Shown here one piece after another: positions 1 to 6,278 of a stretch of 7,394 bases of DNA. Under the pieces are notes generated by a model, which saw only the letters and a list, made by a program, of their open reading frames with translations, was not told where the DNA came from and ran no database searches. The DNA is taken from NCBI GenBank assembly GCA_007125875.1, contig SLCI01000058.1, positions 1 through 7,394 on the forward strand, read 5' to 3'. This stretch comes from Kiritimatiellia bacterium (GTDB lineage Bacteria > Verrucomicrobiota > Kiritimatiellia > SLAD01). The translations under genes were made by a program, and so were the position numbers. Positions within the stretch are counted from its first letter, which is position 1; each line of letters opens with the position of its first letter.

Positions 1-215
1 AGGAAGTTATTTTCGCCGGCGATAGTGGTAACGATTTGGAAGTGTTGGTCAGTCCGATTCCTGCCATTTTGGTCGGGAACGCGACCGAGGCGATTCGTCA
101 GGAAGCCACGCAAAAGTCCGAAGCCGCCCAGACACGTGATCGCCTCTATTTGGCGAAGGCAAATTATGCCGGTGGCGTGTTGGAAGGGTTGCAGCATTTT
201 TACGATCACGTCTAA
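1..215 (+). CDS. HAD-superfamily phosphatase, probable sucrose-phosphate phosphatase (C-terminal fragment)
   Basis: Only the 3' end is present: the frame is open from base 3, gives 70 residues and stops at TAA 213-215. The fragment starts EVIFAGDSGNDLEVL, which is HAD motif IV (GDSGND, the Mg-binding acidic pair that positions the nucleophile-bound phosphate). It is followed by AILVGNA and ends in YAGGVLEGLQHFYDHV. That order (AGDSGND, then VGNA, then a closing AG-ILE-hydrophobic-HF helix) is what I associate with the HAD-IIB sucrose-phosphate phosphatases, which release sucrose from sucrose-6-phosphate in the cytoplasm. The catalytic N-terminal DxD and the cap domain lie outside the window, so a related HAD-IIB enzyme (mannosyl- or glucosyl-3-phosphoglycerate phosphatase, or the phosphatase half of a synthase/phosphatase fusion) cannot be excluded. 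A 110-bp gap separates it from the next gene. I see no strong terminator or promoter in that gap. Confidence 0.7.
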   Translation, partial: EVIFAGDSGNDLEVLVSPIPAILVGNATEAIRQEATQKSEAAQTRDRLYLAKANYAGGVLEGLQHFYDHV

Positions 216-325
216 AAGGCGTGATGCGAAAAGGATTGCTTCAGCGAACGAAGAAACGTACCAAGCTGCAGCAGTAGTCAATTCATTGATCAGTTAAGTA
301 GGCCGCTGGGCCATTGGGTTAGCAC

Positions 326-2044
326 ATGGCGAATAAACCATTCGAGTCACGGATTCAGGATTTAGTCTACAATGTCGATGCGGGCATTGGACTGAAACTG
401 ATTAAAGGAGCCTTGTACTTTCTTTTGATCGGATTTGTGATCCTGGTCTATACCGCGAACCAATATCGCGGGCTGCGCGATGCCGAGGCGATGGACTACG
501 CCCAACTTGGACGCAATGTAACGTGGCAGCATCCGTGGTTGATCACACAGAATGTCCGTCCTGCCAGTCTCTGGTATTACATGCAGCAAACGGGCGATAA
601 CAATCCGCCCTTTTTCAATCATCCGGATCTTATTCATGCGCCGCTTTACCCGATTCTTTTACGGGTAGTGTTTCAGGGGGCGAATTTCGCTGCCACACCT
701 GAAGGGCCCATGCAGGTGTATGGACCTGAATATCGCGTCATGGTGCTAAATCATGTCTTCGCCATATTGTCGGGTATTTTGTTGCTGTTTTTGGCGCGGC
801 GACTCTTTGATCAGCGTGTTGCATTTTGGGGGATGACGCTATTCTTTCTGAGCGATTCGCTGTGGCGTATCAGCTTGGCGGGTGTCGGTATACCGATTGT
901 GATCTTTTGGGGATTAGCCGCCACGTTAAGTATGGCGATTGCGGTGTCACGGATTGAGGAGTCCTCGACTAGTCGCAATTGGGTGGTGCCGGTTGTTTTG
1001 TCGGCGATCTTTTGCGGGTTGGCCTTTTTAACGCGTTATGCGGCGCTCGTGCTGGTGCCGGGTTTACTCTTGTATTTGGGGTGGGCCTTGCGTCAGCGGG
1101 CGTGGTACGGGTGTATCCTTTTCCTGGCAGTGTTTTCGCTACCGGCCGGACTGTGGATTATGCGGAACATTAGTGTGGTTGGCAGTCCGCTCGCATTAGC
1201 GCCCTATCTGGCGCTGAATGGAACTGAGGACTATTGGCAGAACGCGTTTGAGCGATCATTGGCACCGAATGCCACAATCGGTTCCATCATTGGTGCGGCG
1301 CGCAGCAAATTAATCGTGGGCCTGAAAGAGTTTTACGGAGTGCATCTCCGCACCCTTGGTGACGGCTTGCTGATGGCCATCTTTTTGACGACGTTTTTCT
1401 ACCGTTTTGTGCATTTCCCCGTGCATGCCTTGCGATGGGGCGTTGCGCTCTCTTTGTCGCTCCTGTTGGTCATTGGTGCGGTGTATGGCGAACATGTCTT
1501 TGCCGTGGCGTTGATGTTCTGGCCGATTGTCATTATCTATGCATTGGCCTTTTTCATGCTCTTGTTGGATCGATTGCAACTTCAGTTGAAGCTGATGAAC
1601 AATGCCGTGATCGGCGCCCTGGTCTTGCTCTTGGTGTTGCCGATGATTTTTGCGCTGATGCCGCCGCGCAAGTTGCCGCCTTATCCGCCTTATGCGCCCC
1701 GCCTGATTATCTTCGTGTCGGGGATGTTGCGACCCAATGAGGTGCTGGCAACGGATATGCCCGAGGCCACGGCATGGTATGGCGATCGGGTGTCCGTGCT
1801 CTTGCCCAAAACCGTTGAGCAATTTTACGATATCAATGACTTTATGCACCGCTTCAGTGGCTTGTATTTTACGCCCGTAACGCGCGATCAGCCCTACACG
1901 AGAGGGTTGCAGTCTGCCGCGTACGAGACCTGGGTCCCCATTCTGGAAGGCCGTATCCCAAGCGACTTCCCGTTGCCTCAAGTGGTGCCATTAATTGGTC
2001 GGGAACAACTATTCTTCAGTGATCGCGCCCGCTGGGCAGAATAA
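326..2044 (+). CDS. Multi-span membrane glycosyltransferase, GT-C fold (GT39/ArnT/RgtA-like)
   Basis: A 572-residue integral membrane protein with roughly ten to twelve hydrophobic segments, the first at about 28-44. GT-C enzymes use a polyprenyl-phosphate-linked sugar and act on the outer face of the membrane. The first segment is followed by an outside loop with the acidic motif RDAEAMDYAQLGRN (D52, E54), the usual place of the GT-C catalytic acid, then RPASLW (78-83) and HAPLYPILLRV (104-114), comparable to the 'PPLYYWL' stretch of ArnT/PMT relatives. Further motifs are GLAFLTRYAALVLVPG (231-246) and, in the soluble C-terminal part, DMPEATAWYGDR (477-488), seen in many uncharacterised members. 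The ATG is fixed by an in-frame TAG at 320-322; its ribosome binding site is weak. It lies 14 bp before the ROK gene. The GT2 gene two positions downstream could supply the lipid-linked donor. Donor and acceptor are unknown, and no specific symbol is justified. Confidence 0.8.
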   Translation: MANKPFESRIQDLVYNVDAGIGLKLIKGALYFLLIGFVILVYTANQYRGLRDAEAMDYAQLGRNVTWQHPWLITQNVRPASLWYYMQQTGDNNPPFFNHPDLIHAPLYPILLRVVFQGANFAATPEGPMQVYGPEYRVMVLNHVFAILSGILLLFLARRLFDQRVAFWGMTLFFLSDSLWRISLAGVGIPIVIFWGLAATLSMAIAVSRIEESSTSRNWVVPVVLSAIFCGLAFLTRYAALVLVPGLLLYLGWALRQRAWYGCILFLAVFSLPAGLWIMRNISVVGSPLALAPYLALNGTEDYWQNAFERSLAPNATIGSIIGAARSKLIVGLKEFYGVHLRTLGDGLLMAIFLTTFFYRFVHFPVHALRWGVALSLSLLLVIGAVYGEHVFAVALMFWPIVIIYALAFFMLLLDRLQLQLKLMNNAVIGALVLLLVLPMIFALMPPRKLPPYPPYAPRLIIFVSGMLRPNEVLATDMPEATAWYGDRVSVLLPKTVEQFYDINDFMHRFSGLYFTPVTRDQPYTRGLQSAAYETWVPILEGRIPSDFPLPQVVPLIGREQLFFSDRARWAE

Positions 2045-2058
2045 GCGAGGAACGTATC

Positions 2059-3018
2059 ATGGATCAGCGCTATGCGGTGGGGATCGATTTTGGCGGCACC
2101 TTCACAAAAATGGCGCTTGTTGATGATGCCGGCCAGATTCTGGCCCGCCGAGAAATTCCAACCGGAACCCTGCTCGATCAATCCGCTTGGATCGACGCCA
2201 TGGCGGAAGGCATTCAGTCGTTGACCGAGCCCGCGGACGACGGACAACCGATAAAGATCGCGGGCGTCGGTATTGGCGTACCCGGTTTCGTTGATTTCGA
2301 GCGTGGCCACATCTTTGATCTACCCAATGTGCCCGGCTGGGCCGGTGTGCCGCTGGCCTTATTCATGGAGCAGCGTCTCGGTTTGCGCGTTCGCGTTGAT
2401 AACGACGTCAACGTGATGGCATTGGGCGAGGGCACGTTTGGCGCCGGGCGGACCTATCAGCACGCCGTCTTTATGACCTTGGGTACCGGTGTTGGGGGCG
2501 CGCTCTTGATTCATAACCGCATTTATCGTGGTGCCTACCATATGGCCGGCGAAATCGGGCACATGACGGTCGATCTGAATGGTGTCGAATCGCCAACCGG
2601 TTTTGGCGGGCTCGAACAATATGTCGGCAATCGCCGCATCGTGGAGCGTGCCATCCGCTATCTTGAGGAAGGCCGCGCGTCGACATTGGATGAACGCTGC
2701 GCAGGTGATCGGTCCCGCATCGATCCGCTGATGATTGAACAGGCCGCTGTTGCGGGCGATGCGCTGTCGATACAAGTGTACGATGAGGTGGCCGATTATT
2801 TGGCGGCCGGTATGGCCTCGGTGACGTATCTCTTGCAGCCCCAAGCCTTTATTATTGGCGGCGGCGTCGGCCAAAGTGCAACACTCTATGATTTGCTTCA
2901 GCGCCATTTGAAACGGCGGCTCAGCAGCTACTTCTACGATCGTATTGAAATCACCAAAGCCGCCTTGGGCAACGATGCCGGGGTGATTGGTGGGGCGACG
3001 CTGGTGCTGATTGAATAG
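2059..3018 (+). CDS. ROK-family sugar kinase (glucokinase-like) without the zinc-site cysteines
   Basis: 319 residues, the normal ROK length. The phosphate-binding loop GIDFGGTFTK is at 8-17, VGIGVPGFVD at 70-79, the catalytic-Asp region VDNDVNVMALGEG at 113-125 (D116 as probable base), LGTGVGGALL at 141-150, GEIGHMTVD at 164-172 and the C-terminal adenosine-binding IIGGGVGQS at 265-273. ROK kinases phosphorylate glucose, fructose, mannose or N-acyl hexosamines with ATP in the cytoplasm; the substrate cannot be read from this sequence. The sugar-contacting residues E165, H168 and E186 are kept. However, the normal CxCGxxGC motif between H168 and E186 is replaced by SPTGFGG, with all three cysteines missing. 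The only Cys in the protein is C214. There is no N-terminal helix-turn-helix, so it is a kinase and not a NagC/XylR-type repressor. The ATG at 2059 has the good ribosome binding site GCGAGGA (2045-2051). Confidence 0.88.
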   Translation: MDQRYAVGIDFGGTFTKMALVDDAGQILARREIPTGTLLDQSAWIDAMAEGIQSLTEPADDGQPIKIAGVGIGVPGFVDFERGHIFDLPNVPGWAGVPLALFMEQRLGLRVRVDNDVNVMALGEGTFGAGRTYQHAVFMTLGTGVGGALLIHNRIYRGAYHMAGEIGHMTVDLNGVESPTGFGGLEQYVGNRRIVERAIRYLEEGRASTLDERCAGDRSRIDPLMIEQAAVAGDALSIQVYDEVADYLAAGMASVTYLLQPQAFIIGGGVGQSATLYDLLQRHLKRRLSSYFYDRIEITKAALGNDAGVIGGATLVLIE

Positions 3019-3030
3019 GCGTGCGGGCTC

Positions 3031-3045
3031 GGCATTGCCTTTTTT
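3031..3045 (+). other. Short GC dyad followed by a six-T run in the ROK-GT2 gap
   Basis: The 78-bp space between the ROK stop and the GT2 start contains GGCATTGCC followed directly by six T residues (3040-3045). The dyad can form only a 3-bp stem, too small for a convincing intrinsic terminator. It might cause pausing or partial attenuation before the GT2-CPBP-thiL part of the operon. Nothing else is recognisable in this gap except the GT2 ribosome binding site. Confidence 0.2.
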
Positions 3046-3084
3046 ACGGTTTGGTTGCATGATGCCCCTTCACGTTAACCATGA

Positions 3085-3090
3085 GCGAGG
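3085..3090 (+). promoter_or_regulatory. Ribosome binding site that decides the GTG start of the GT2 gene
   Basis: GCGAGG ends 6 bases before the GTG at 3097. An in-frame TGA at 3082-3084 leaves no upstream start, and the protein must begin here for the IPVYNEE motif to lie at residues 7-13. The ROK gene has the same GCGAGG core at 2045-2050, suggesting this is a strong ribosome-binding sequence in this genome. Confidence 0.7.
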
Positions 3091-3096
3091 CCATCT

Positions 3097-4080
3097 GTGG
3101 ACGTTTCGGTTGTCATTCCTGTCTATAACGAAGAAGAGTGTGTAGAGCTGCTTTGCGAGCGCTTGCATCAATCCCTATCAACGCTTGACCGCACCTATGA
3201 GGTGATCCTGGTCGACGATGGTAGCACCGATCAATCCTGGCCAAAACTGCAGGAGTGTCTGGCCCAGTATCCAGCGTTTCGCGCGATTCGGTTCCGTCGC
3301 AACTTTGGGCAAACAGCGGCCATGAGTGCGGGCTTCCATGCTGCCAAGGGCGAAGTCATTGTTACGCTGGACGCCGATTTGCAGAATGATCCGGACGACA
3401 TACCCAAGTTGTTGGCGCGCATGGACGAAGGATACGACGTGGTCAGCGGCTGGCGGAAAGATCGCAAGGATCCGTTCATCAATCGCCGCCTCCCTTCCAT
3501 TATCGCCAACTGGCTGATCAGTCGTATCACCGGCGTGTATTTGCACGATTACGGTTGCACGCTGAAAGCCTATCGCCGAGAAGTCATCCGTGATGTGCAC
3601 CTCTATGGAGAGATGCACCGCTTTATCCCGGCGCTGGCCAGCTGGGTCGGTGGCCGACTGGACGAGGTCGTCGTGGGGCATCACGCTCGCCAACATGGTC
3701 AATCCAAGTATGGCATCTCGCGCACCTTCCGCGTCATCCTGGATCTCATCACGGTCAAATTCCTGCTGCGCTACAGCATGGGGCCCATGCAAATGTTCGG
3801 CAAAATCGGTCTGTTCTTCACCATCCCCAGCTTACTACTTTTCGCGATAATGATCGGGGGGCACCTCTCGTTCCTGCTGTTTGATACGACCCTGGCCTCC
3901 GAATTAGTGAAGCGCCCGTTTTGGCTGGTTTCTGCCACGATGCTGATGTTCCTCGGCGTTCAGTTCATAAGCATGGGACTGCTGGCAGAAATACAAATTC
4001 GGACCTACCACGAATCACAGAATAAGCGCACATATGTGATTCGTGAAACGATGCCGCCTTCAGCCGCTGAGGCACGATAG
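3097..4080 (+). CDS. GT2 glycosyltransferase, polyprenyl-phosphate sugar synthase type (DPM1/ArnC/GtrB-like)
   Basis: 327 residues with a GT-A catalytic domain followed by two membrane segments. IPVYNEE is at 7-13, VDDGSTD at 39-45 (nucleotide-sugar binding), RRNFGQTAAMSAGF at 67-80, LDADLQNDPDDIP at 91-103 (D92xD94 metal-binding DxD), SGWRKDRKD at 117-125, DYGCTLKAYRREV at 151-163, and RQHGQSKYG at 198-206, the positively charged loop typical of the subgroup that loads sugar on undecaprenyl or dolichyl phosphate. Membrane helices are at about 231-256 and 272-297, with a short cytoplasmic tail. The expected reaction is NDP-sugar plus polyprenyl phosphate giving polyprenyl-phosphate-sugar on the inner face. 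The GT-C enzyme upstream is a natural user of that product. The sugar (glucose, mannose, a modified pentose) is not predictable. It starts with GTG and ends 2 bp before the CPBP gene. Confidence 0.88.
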   Translation: MDVSVVIPVYNEEECVELLCERLHQSLSTLDRTYEVILVDDGSTDQSWPKLQECLAQYPAFRAIRFRRNFGQTAAMSAGFHAAKGEVIVTLDADLQNDPDDIPKLLARMDEGYDVVSGWRKDRKDPFINRRLPSIIANWLISRITGVYLHDYGCTLKAYRREVIRDVHLYGEMHRFIPALASWVGGRLDEVVVGHHARQHGQSKYGISRTFRVILDLITVKFLLRYSMGPMQMFGKIGLFFTIPSLLLFAIMIGGHLSFLLFDTTLASELVKRPFWLVSATMLMFLGVQFISMGLLAEIQIRTYHESQNKRTYVIRETMPPSAAEAR

Positions 4081-4082
4081 CC

Positions 4083-4979
4083 GTGTTGATGTTGGCGATG
4101 CAGCGAGCCGATTTGCCCTTGGAGTTGGCTGATTCCCCGCTCGTGCGCATACTCTTGATTGGCTATGCACTGATCTTTTTCGGCGGATTGCTGGTCAATG
4201 TGTTGATGCTGTCGGATCTGTCTCTCCATTTACAACGGTGGCGCAAAGCGGTGATGCGATTCGTCTGGCGCCCTTGGGGATTGAATGAGGCGGCCCGGAT
4301 TTTGCTCGCCATTATGGCAATGACCCTGCTCGGTTGGTGGTTGGCGTTGATTTTGGCCCATTTCGGCGGGATACAGCTGGCGGACCAGGCCGGCTGGGCA
4401 CTTGTGTGGCAGAGCGTATTCAGTCATTGGGCCGCCATCTTTATCGTCCTCTGGATGATGGGGAAATACGAGATTCGTTGGGTGCCAGGCTTTCTACATC
4501 GCGGTTGGCGATGGCACCGGGATATCGGAAGCGGCGTGATCGCGTATGTTGCCGCGATGCCTTACATTCTGCTGTATGCTGCCCTGTATCAAATTTGGCT
4601 GCAGTCGCGCGGGTATGAACCGGAATTGCAGGATGCGATGCGTATCTATGCGGAATTACCTGCGGGGGGCGTACGCATCTATTTTATTTTCCTCGCGCTG
4701 GTGCTGGCCCCGGTAGCGGAAGAGTTATTGTTTCGAGGTGTTCTGTTACCGGCGCTGAGTCGTCGCTTTGGAGTGGGGGCGGCGATTGTGGTCTCCTCCG
4801 CACTGTTCGCGCTGATGCATATGCACGTCCCCGGGCTGGTACCGCTCTTCCTGCTGTCAATTGCCTTGTCCGTGGCCTACATCTATACGCGGTCCGTGAT
4901 CGTCCCGATTGTAATGCACATGGTTTTTAATTCGGTATCTTTGCTGGCCATGACCATCACCCTACAGGCCGGAGTCTAG
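4083..4979 (+). CDS. CPBP-family (Abi/Rce1-type) intramembrane metalloprotease
   Basis: 298 residues, about eight hydrophobic segments. The three diagnostic CPBP motifs are all intact in the C-terminal third: EELLFR (E213, E214, R218), FALMH (F242, H246) and HMVFN (H279, N283). These form the intramembrane glutamate/histidine site of the Rce1 CAAX-protease superfamily. Bacterial members include bacteriocin-immunity and maturation factors as well as many of unknown substrate. The N-terminal 200 residues (helices near 22-44, 70-92, 107-126 and 150-172) are a poorly conserved accessory region. I chose GTG 4083 because TGAGG at 4068-4072 lies 10 bases upstream; TTG 4086 or ATG 4089 in the same frame are possible. 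Spacing to the GT2 stop is 2 bp and to thiL 1 bp, indicating translational coupling. Nothing nearby resembles a bacteriocin precursor, so an immunity role is not supported here. Confidence 0.87.
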   Translation: MLMLAMQRADLPLELADSPLVRILLIGYALIFFGGLLVNVLMLSDLSLHLQRWRKAVMRFVWRPWGLNEAARILLAIMAMTLLGWWLALILAHFGGIQLADQAGWALVWQSVFSHWAAIFIVLWMMGKYEIRWVPGFLHRGWRWHRDIGSGVIAYVAAMPYILLYAALYQIWLQSRGYEPELQDAMRIYAELPAGGVRIYFIFLALVLAPVAEELLFRGVLLPALSRRFGVGAAIVVSSALFALMHMHVPGLVPLFLLSIALSVAYIYTRSVIVPIVMHMVFNSVSLLAMTITLQAGV

Positions 4980-4980
4980 C

Positions 4981-5943
4981 ATGAGTGGGTCCAACGAATC
5001 AGCGCCTAGGACACTGTCCGCCATCGGTGAAGATGCCGCGATTGCCGCACTTGTGAAGGTATTGGGGAACGCGGGCGCGCCGTCCTTGGGCCCGGGCGAT
5101 GATTGTGCGGTGATCGAAATGGGCGATAGCCACGAGTGGCAGCTCACGTCTGATCCAATTGTGGCGGGGATCCATTTTCTGCCCGATGCCGATCCCCGTC
5201 TCGTCGGTCGCAAGGCGGTTGGGCGTGCCCTTAGTGATATTGCCGCGATGGGCGGACAACCCAAATGGTTTTTGATAAATATCACCGCGCCCGGCGAGCT
5301 CTCGCTGGATCAGTTGAAGGCAATCTATCGCGGTGCACGACAGCTCACGCGTAAATATGGCGCAACCATTGTCGGTGGCGACTTAGGCAAGGGCTCGGAA
5401 TTGGCCTTGCATGTGTTTGCGATCGGGCAAGCGCCGGTGGGTACCTCCATCCGGCGCGATGGCGCGCGTCGGGGCGATATCGTGTATGTCACCGGTCAGC
5501 TGGGCGGCAGTATGGCCGGTCGCCACTTTACCTTTGAGCCACGTATTCGTGAAGGCGTGTGGTTGCGCAAACAAGGCGGCGTCACCGCGATGATGGACGT
5601 GAGCGATGGACTCGCCACAGATCTACCGCGTTTGCTCAAGCGCAGTGGAGTCAGTGCACTCCTACAAGAACGCGCCATTCCAATCGCACCTGCAGCTCGT
5701 CGAATCGATGACGAAAAGACGCCCTTGCTGCGCGCGCTGACGGACGGCGAAGATTTTGAGTTGGTCTTTACCGTGTCGCCCGAGCGAGCCAGCGCGTTGG
5801 AGGCCGCATGGCGAAACGCCTTCCGCCTGCGGTTGAGCCAGATCGGAGAAATCGTCTCCGGGGACGGACAGCTCTTTTTAGAAGATAAATCGGGCCAGCG
5901 CCAGCAATGGACGGCTGCCGGATTCGAACACTTCCGGTCCTGA
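4981..5943 (+). CDS. thiL: Thiamine-monophosphate kinase ThiL
   Basis: 320 residues, the usual ThiL length. ThiL uses ATP to convert thiamine monophosphate to the active cofactor thiamine diphosphate in the cytoplasm. Motifs appear in the expected order: GED at 16-18, GPGDDCAV at 37-44 (metal-binding D40, D41), TSDPIVAGIHF at 56-66, AVGRALSDIAAMGG at 79-92, GGDLGKG at 132-138, RRDGARRGDIVYVTGQLGGS at 158-177, DVSDGLATDL at 206-215 and LTDGEDFELVF at 253-263. The PurM/SelD-like two-domain layout is complete with no interruption. ATG 4981 is preceded by GGAG (4971-4974). It is the last gene of the rightward block. No other thiamine gene and no TPP riboswitch is visible in the window, so its place behind the CPBP protease looks like operon convenience and not pathway clustering. 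Confidence 0.95.
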   Translation: MSGSNESAPRTLSAIGEDAAIAALVKVLGNAGAPSLGPGDDCAVIEMGDSHEWQLTSDPIVAGIHFLPDADPRLVGRKAVGRALSDIAAMGGQPKWFLINITAPGELSLDQLKAIYRGARQLTRKYGATIVGGDLGKGSELALHVFAIGQAPVGTSIRRDGARRGDIVYVTGQLGGSMAGRHFTFEPRIREGVWLRKQGGVTAMMDVSDGLATDLPRLLKRSGVSALLQERAIPIAPAARRIDDEKTPLLRALTDGEDFELVFTVSPERASALEAAWRNAFRLRLSQIGEIVSGDGQLFLEDKSGQRQQWTAAGFEHFRS

Positions 5944-5982
5944 GGCTGAAAAGTGTTCTGCAGCAGCCCACATGGGTAGGCC

Positions 5983-5997
5983 GAACCGTCCCGGTTC
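5983..5997. repeat. Perfect hairpin GAACCG-TCC-CGGTTC
   Basis: A 6-bp perfect stem with a 3-base loop inside the left half of the split palindrome, 39 bases after the thiL stop. It could slow or stop transcription leaving thiL, but no T-run follows on either strand, so it is not called a terminator. Confidence 0.6.
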
Positions 5998-6001
5998 ATC
6001 C

Positions 6002-6005
6002 AGAG
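6002..6005. repeat. Left copy of the putative 4-bp target-site duplication (AGAG)
   Basis: AGAG directly precedes the left inverted end at 6006. The same four bases follow the right end at 6275-6278. Four bases alone would be weak evidence, but the unoccupied version of this site, preserved in reverse complement within 6085-6110, contains AGAG once at exactly this position. Confidence 0.65.
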
Positions 6006-6022
6006 GAGGCTGTCTCAAAACC
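6006..6022 (+). repeat. Left terminal inverted repeat of the MITE-like element
   Basis: GAGGCTGTCTCAAAACC. It pairs with 6258-6274 with a single mismatch. Confidence 0.7.
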
Positions 6023-6084
6023 CCGCTCGTGTTGCCGCGACATACCTCGCCCCATTTCAAATCATTTAAGTCTCATCCCAATTT

Positions 6085-6208
6085 GGTAGGGCGAATCCTC
6101 TGGATGAGCCGTGAGTATGATCCGAACCTGGGCAGATCCTTGATCTTGTGTCTGCTTCAGCGGCTCGGCGAGACCCGCCGGAGGACGGGCAGGCAGCCTC
6201 GCCCTACC
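6085..6208. repeat. Internal palindromic unit with 10-bp perfect inverted ends (GGTAGGGCGA)
   Basis: GGTAGGGCGA at 6085-6094 is perfectly complementary to TCGCCCTACC at 6199-6208. A second inner pair follows in the same nesting order, GAGCCG (6106-6111) with CGGCTC (6161-6166). Between them AGATC-CTT-GATCT (6134-6146) forms a 5-bp hairpin at the tip, and CCCG (6174-6177) with CGGG (6186-6189) forms a side hairpin. The unit can therefore fold as one branched stem of about 124 bases. Its left 26 bases (6085-6110) are an inverted near-copy of the MITE's own target site. GGATGAGCC (6102-6110) recurs directly at 6248-6256. Confidence 0.65.
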
Positions 6209-6257
6209 GCTGCTTCATGGAAGAGGTGAACCGCATCCTCAAATCCGGGATGAGCCA

Positions 6258-6274
6258 GGTTCTGAGACAGCCTC
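6258..6274 (-). repeat. Right terminal inverted repeat of the MITE-like element
   Basis: The minus-strand sequence is GAGGCTGTCTCAGAACC, 16/17 identical to the left end. The junction with the target also creates a local hairpin, TCTGAG-ACAGC-CTCAGA (6261-6277), which spans the element boundary and is probably incidental. Confidence 0.7.
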
Positions 6275-6278
6275 AGAG
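6275..6278. repeat. Right copy of the putative target-site duplication (AGAG)
   Basis: This is the direct repeat of 6002-6005. The following GATTCGCCCTGCC (6279-6291) continues the interrupted palindrome. Confidence 0.65.

Larger units (their letters stand above)
6006..6274. mobile_element. 269-bp MITE-like non-autonomous element inserted in a palindromic repeat
   Basis: The element is bounded by inverted ends GAGGCTGTCTCAAAACC (6006-6022) and the reverse complement of 6258-6274, GAGGCTGTCTCAGAACC, 16 of 17 identical. Weaker similarity continues to 25 bp (21 of 25). AGAG flanks both sides as a direct repeat. It encodes no protein, so it would depend on a transposase supplied elsewhere. The termini resemble insertion-sequence ends starting G-GGCTGTCTCAAAA, but I cannot assign a family with confidence. 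The interior (6085-6208) carries more palindromic-repeat sequence related to the target site itself. It could also be a deletion remnant of a full insertion sequence. Confidence 0.7.

Noticed and set aside
25..297. Open frame of 90 codons overlapping the phosphatase fragment
   Set aside because: It lies in another frame over the HAD motif region, has no ribosome binding site and an unnatural Arg/Trp-rich composition; the HAD frame explains the sequence.
216..325. Promoter or terminator in the gap before the GT-C gene
   Set aside because: A TGATCA palindrome (287-292) and GGCC-GCTG-GGCC (301-312) are present, but no convincing -35/-10 pair and no hairpin with a T-run.
1310..1981. Long minus-strand open frame of 223 codons inside the GT-C gene
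   Set aside because: Gln/His/Arg-rich translation typical of the antisense of a hydrophobic membrane protein. The sense strand has clear GT-C motifs and helices.
2359..3060. Minus-strand open frame of 233 codons opposite the ROK gene
   Set aside because: Antisense shadow: the sense frame has every ROK motif, and the antisense translation resembles no family I know.
3178..3792. Minus-strand open frame of 204 codons opposite the GT2 gene
   Set aside because: Antisense shadow of a well-conserved GT2 catalytic domain, with no ribosome binding site and no recognisable motif.
4083..4979. Bacteriocin immunity or phage-defence (Abi) role for the CPBP protein
   Set aside because: The family name alone suggests it; no bacteriocin, toxin, or other defence gene lies nearby, and the context is metabolic and glycosyl-transfer genes.
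5944..5968. Possible intrinsic terminator of thiL (GGCTG...CAGCC)
   Set aside because: Only a 5-bp stem with a 15-base loop and no following T-run.
5972..6229. Short plus-strand open frames across the thiL-recO junction
   Set aside because: They run through palindromic repeats and the MITE-like ends, contain repeat-derived Arg/Pro-rich sequence and lack ribosome binding sites.
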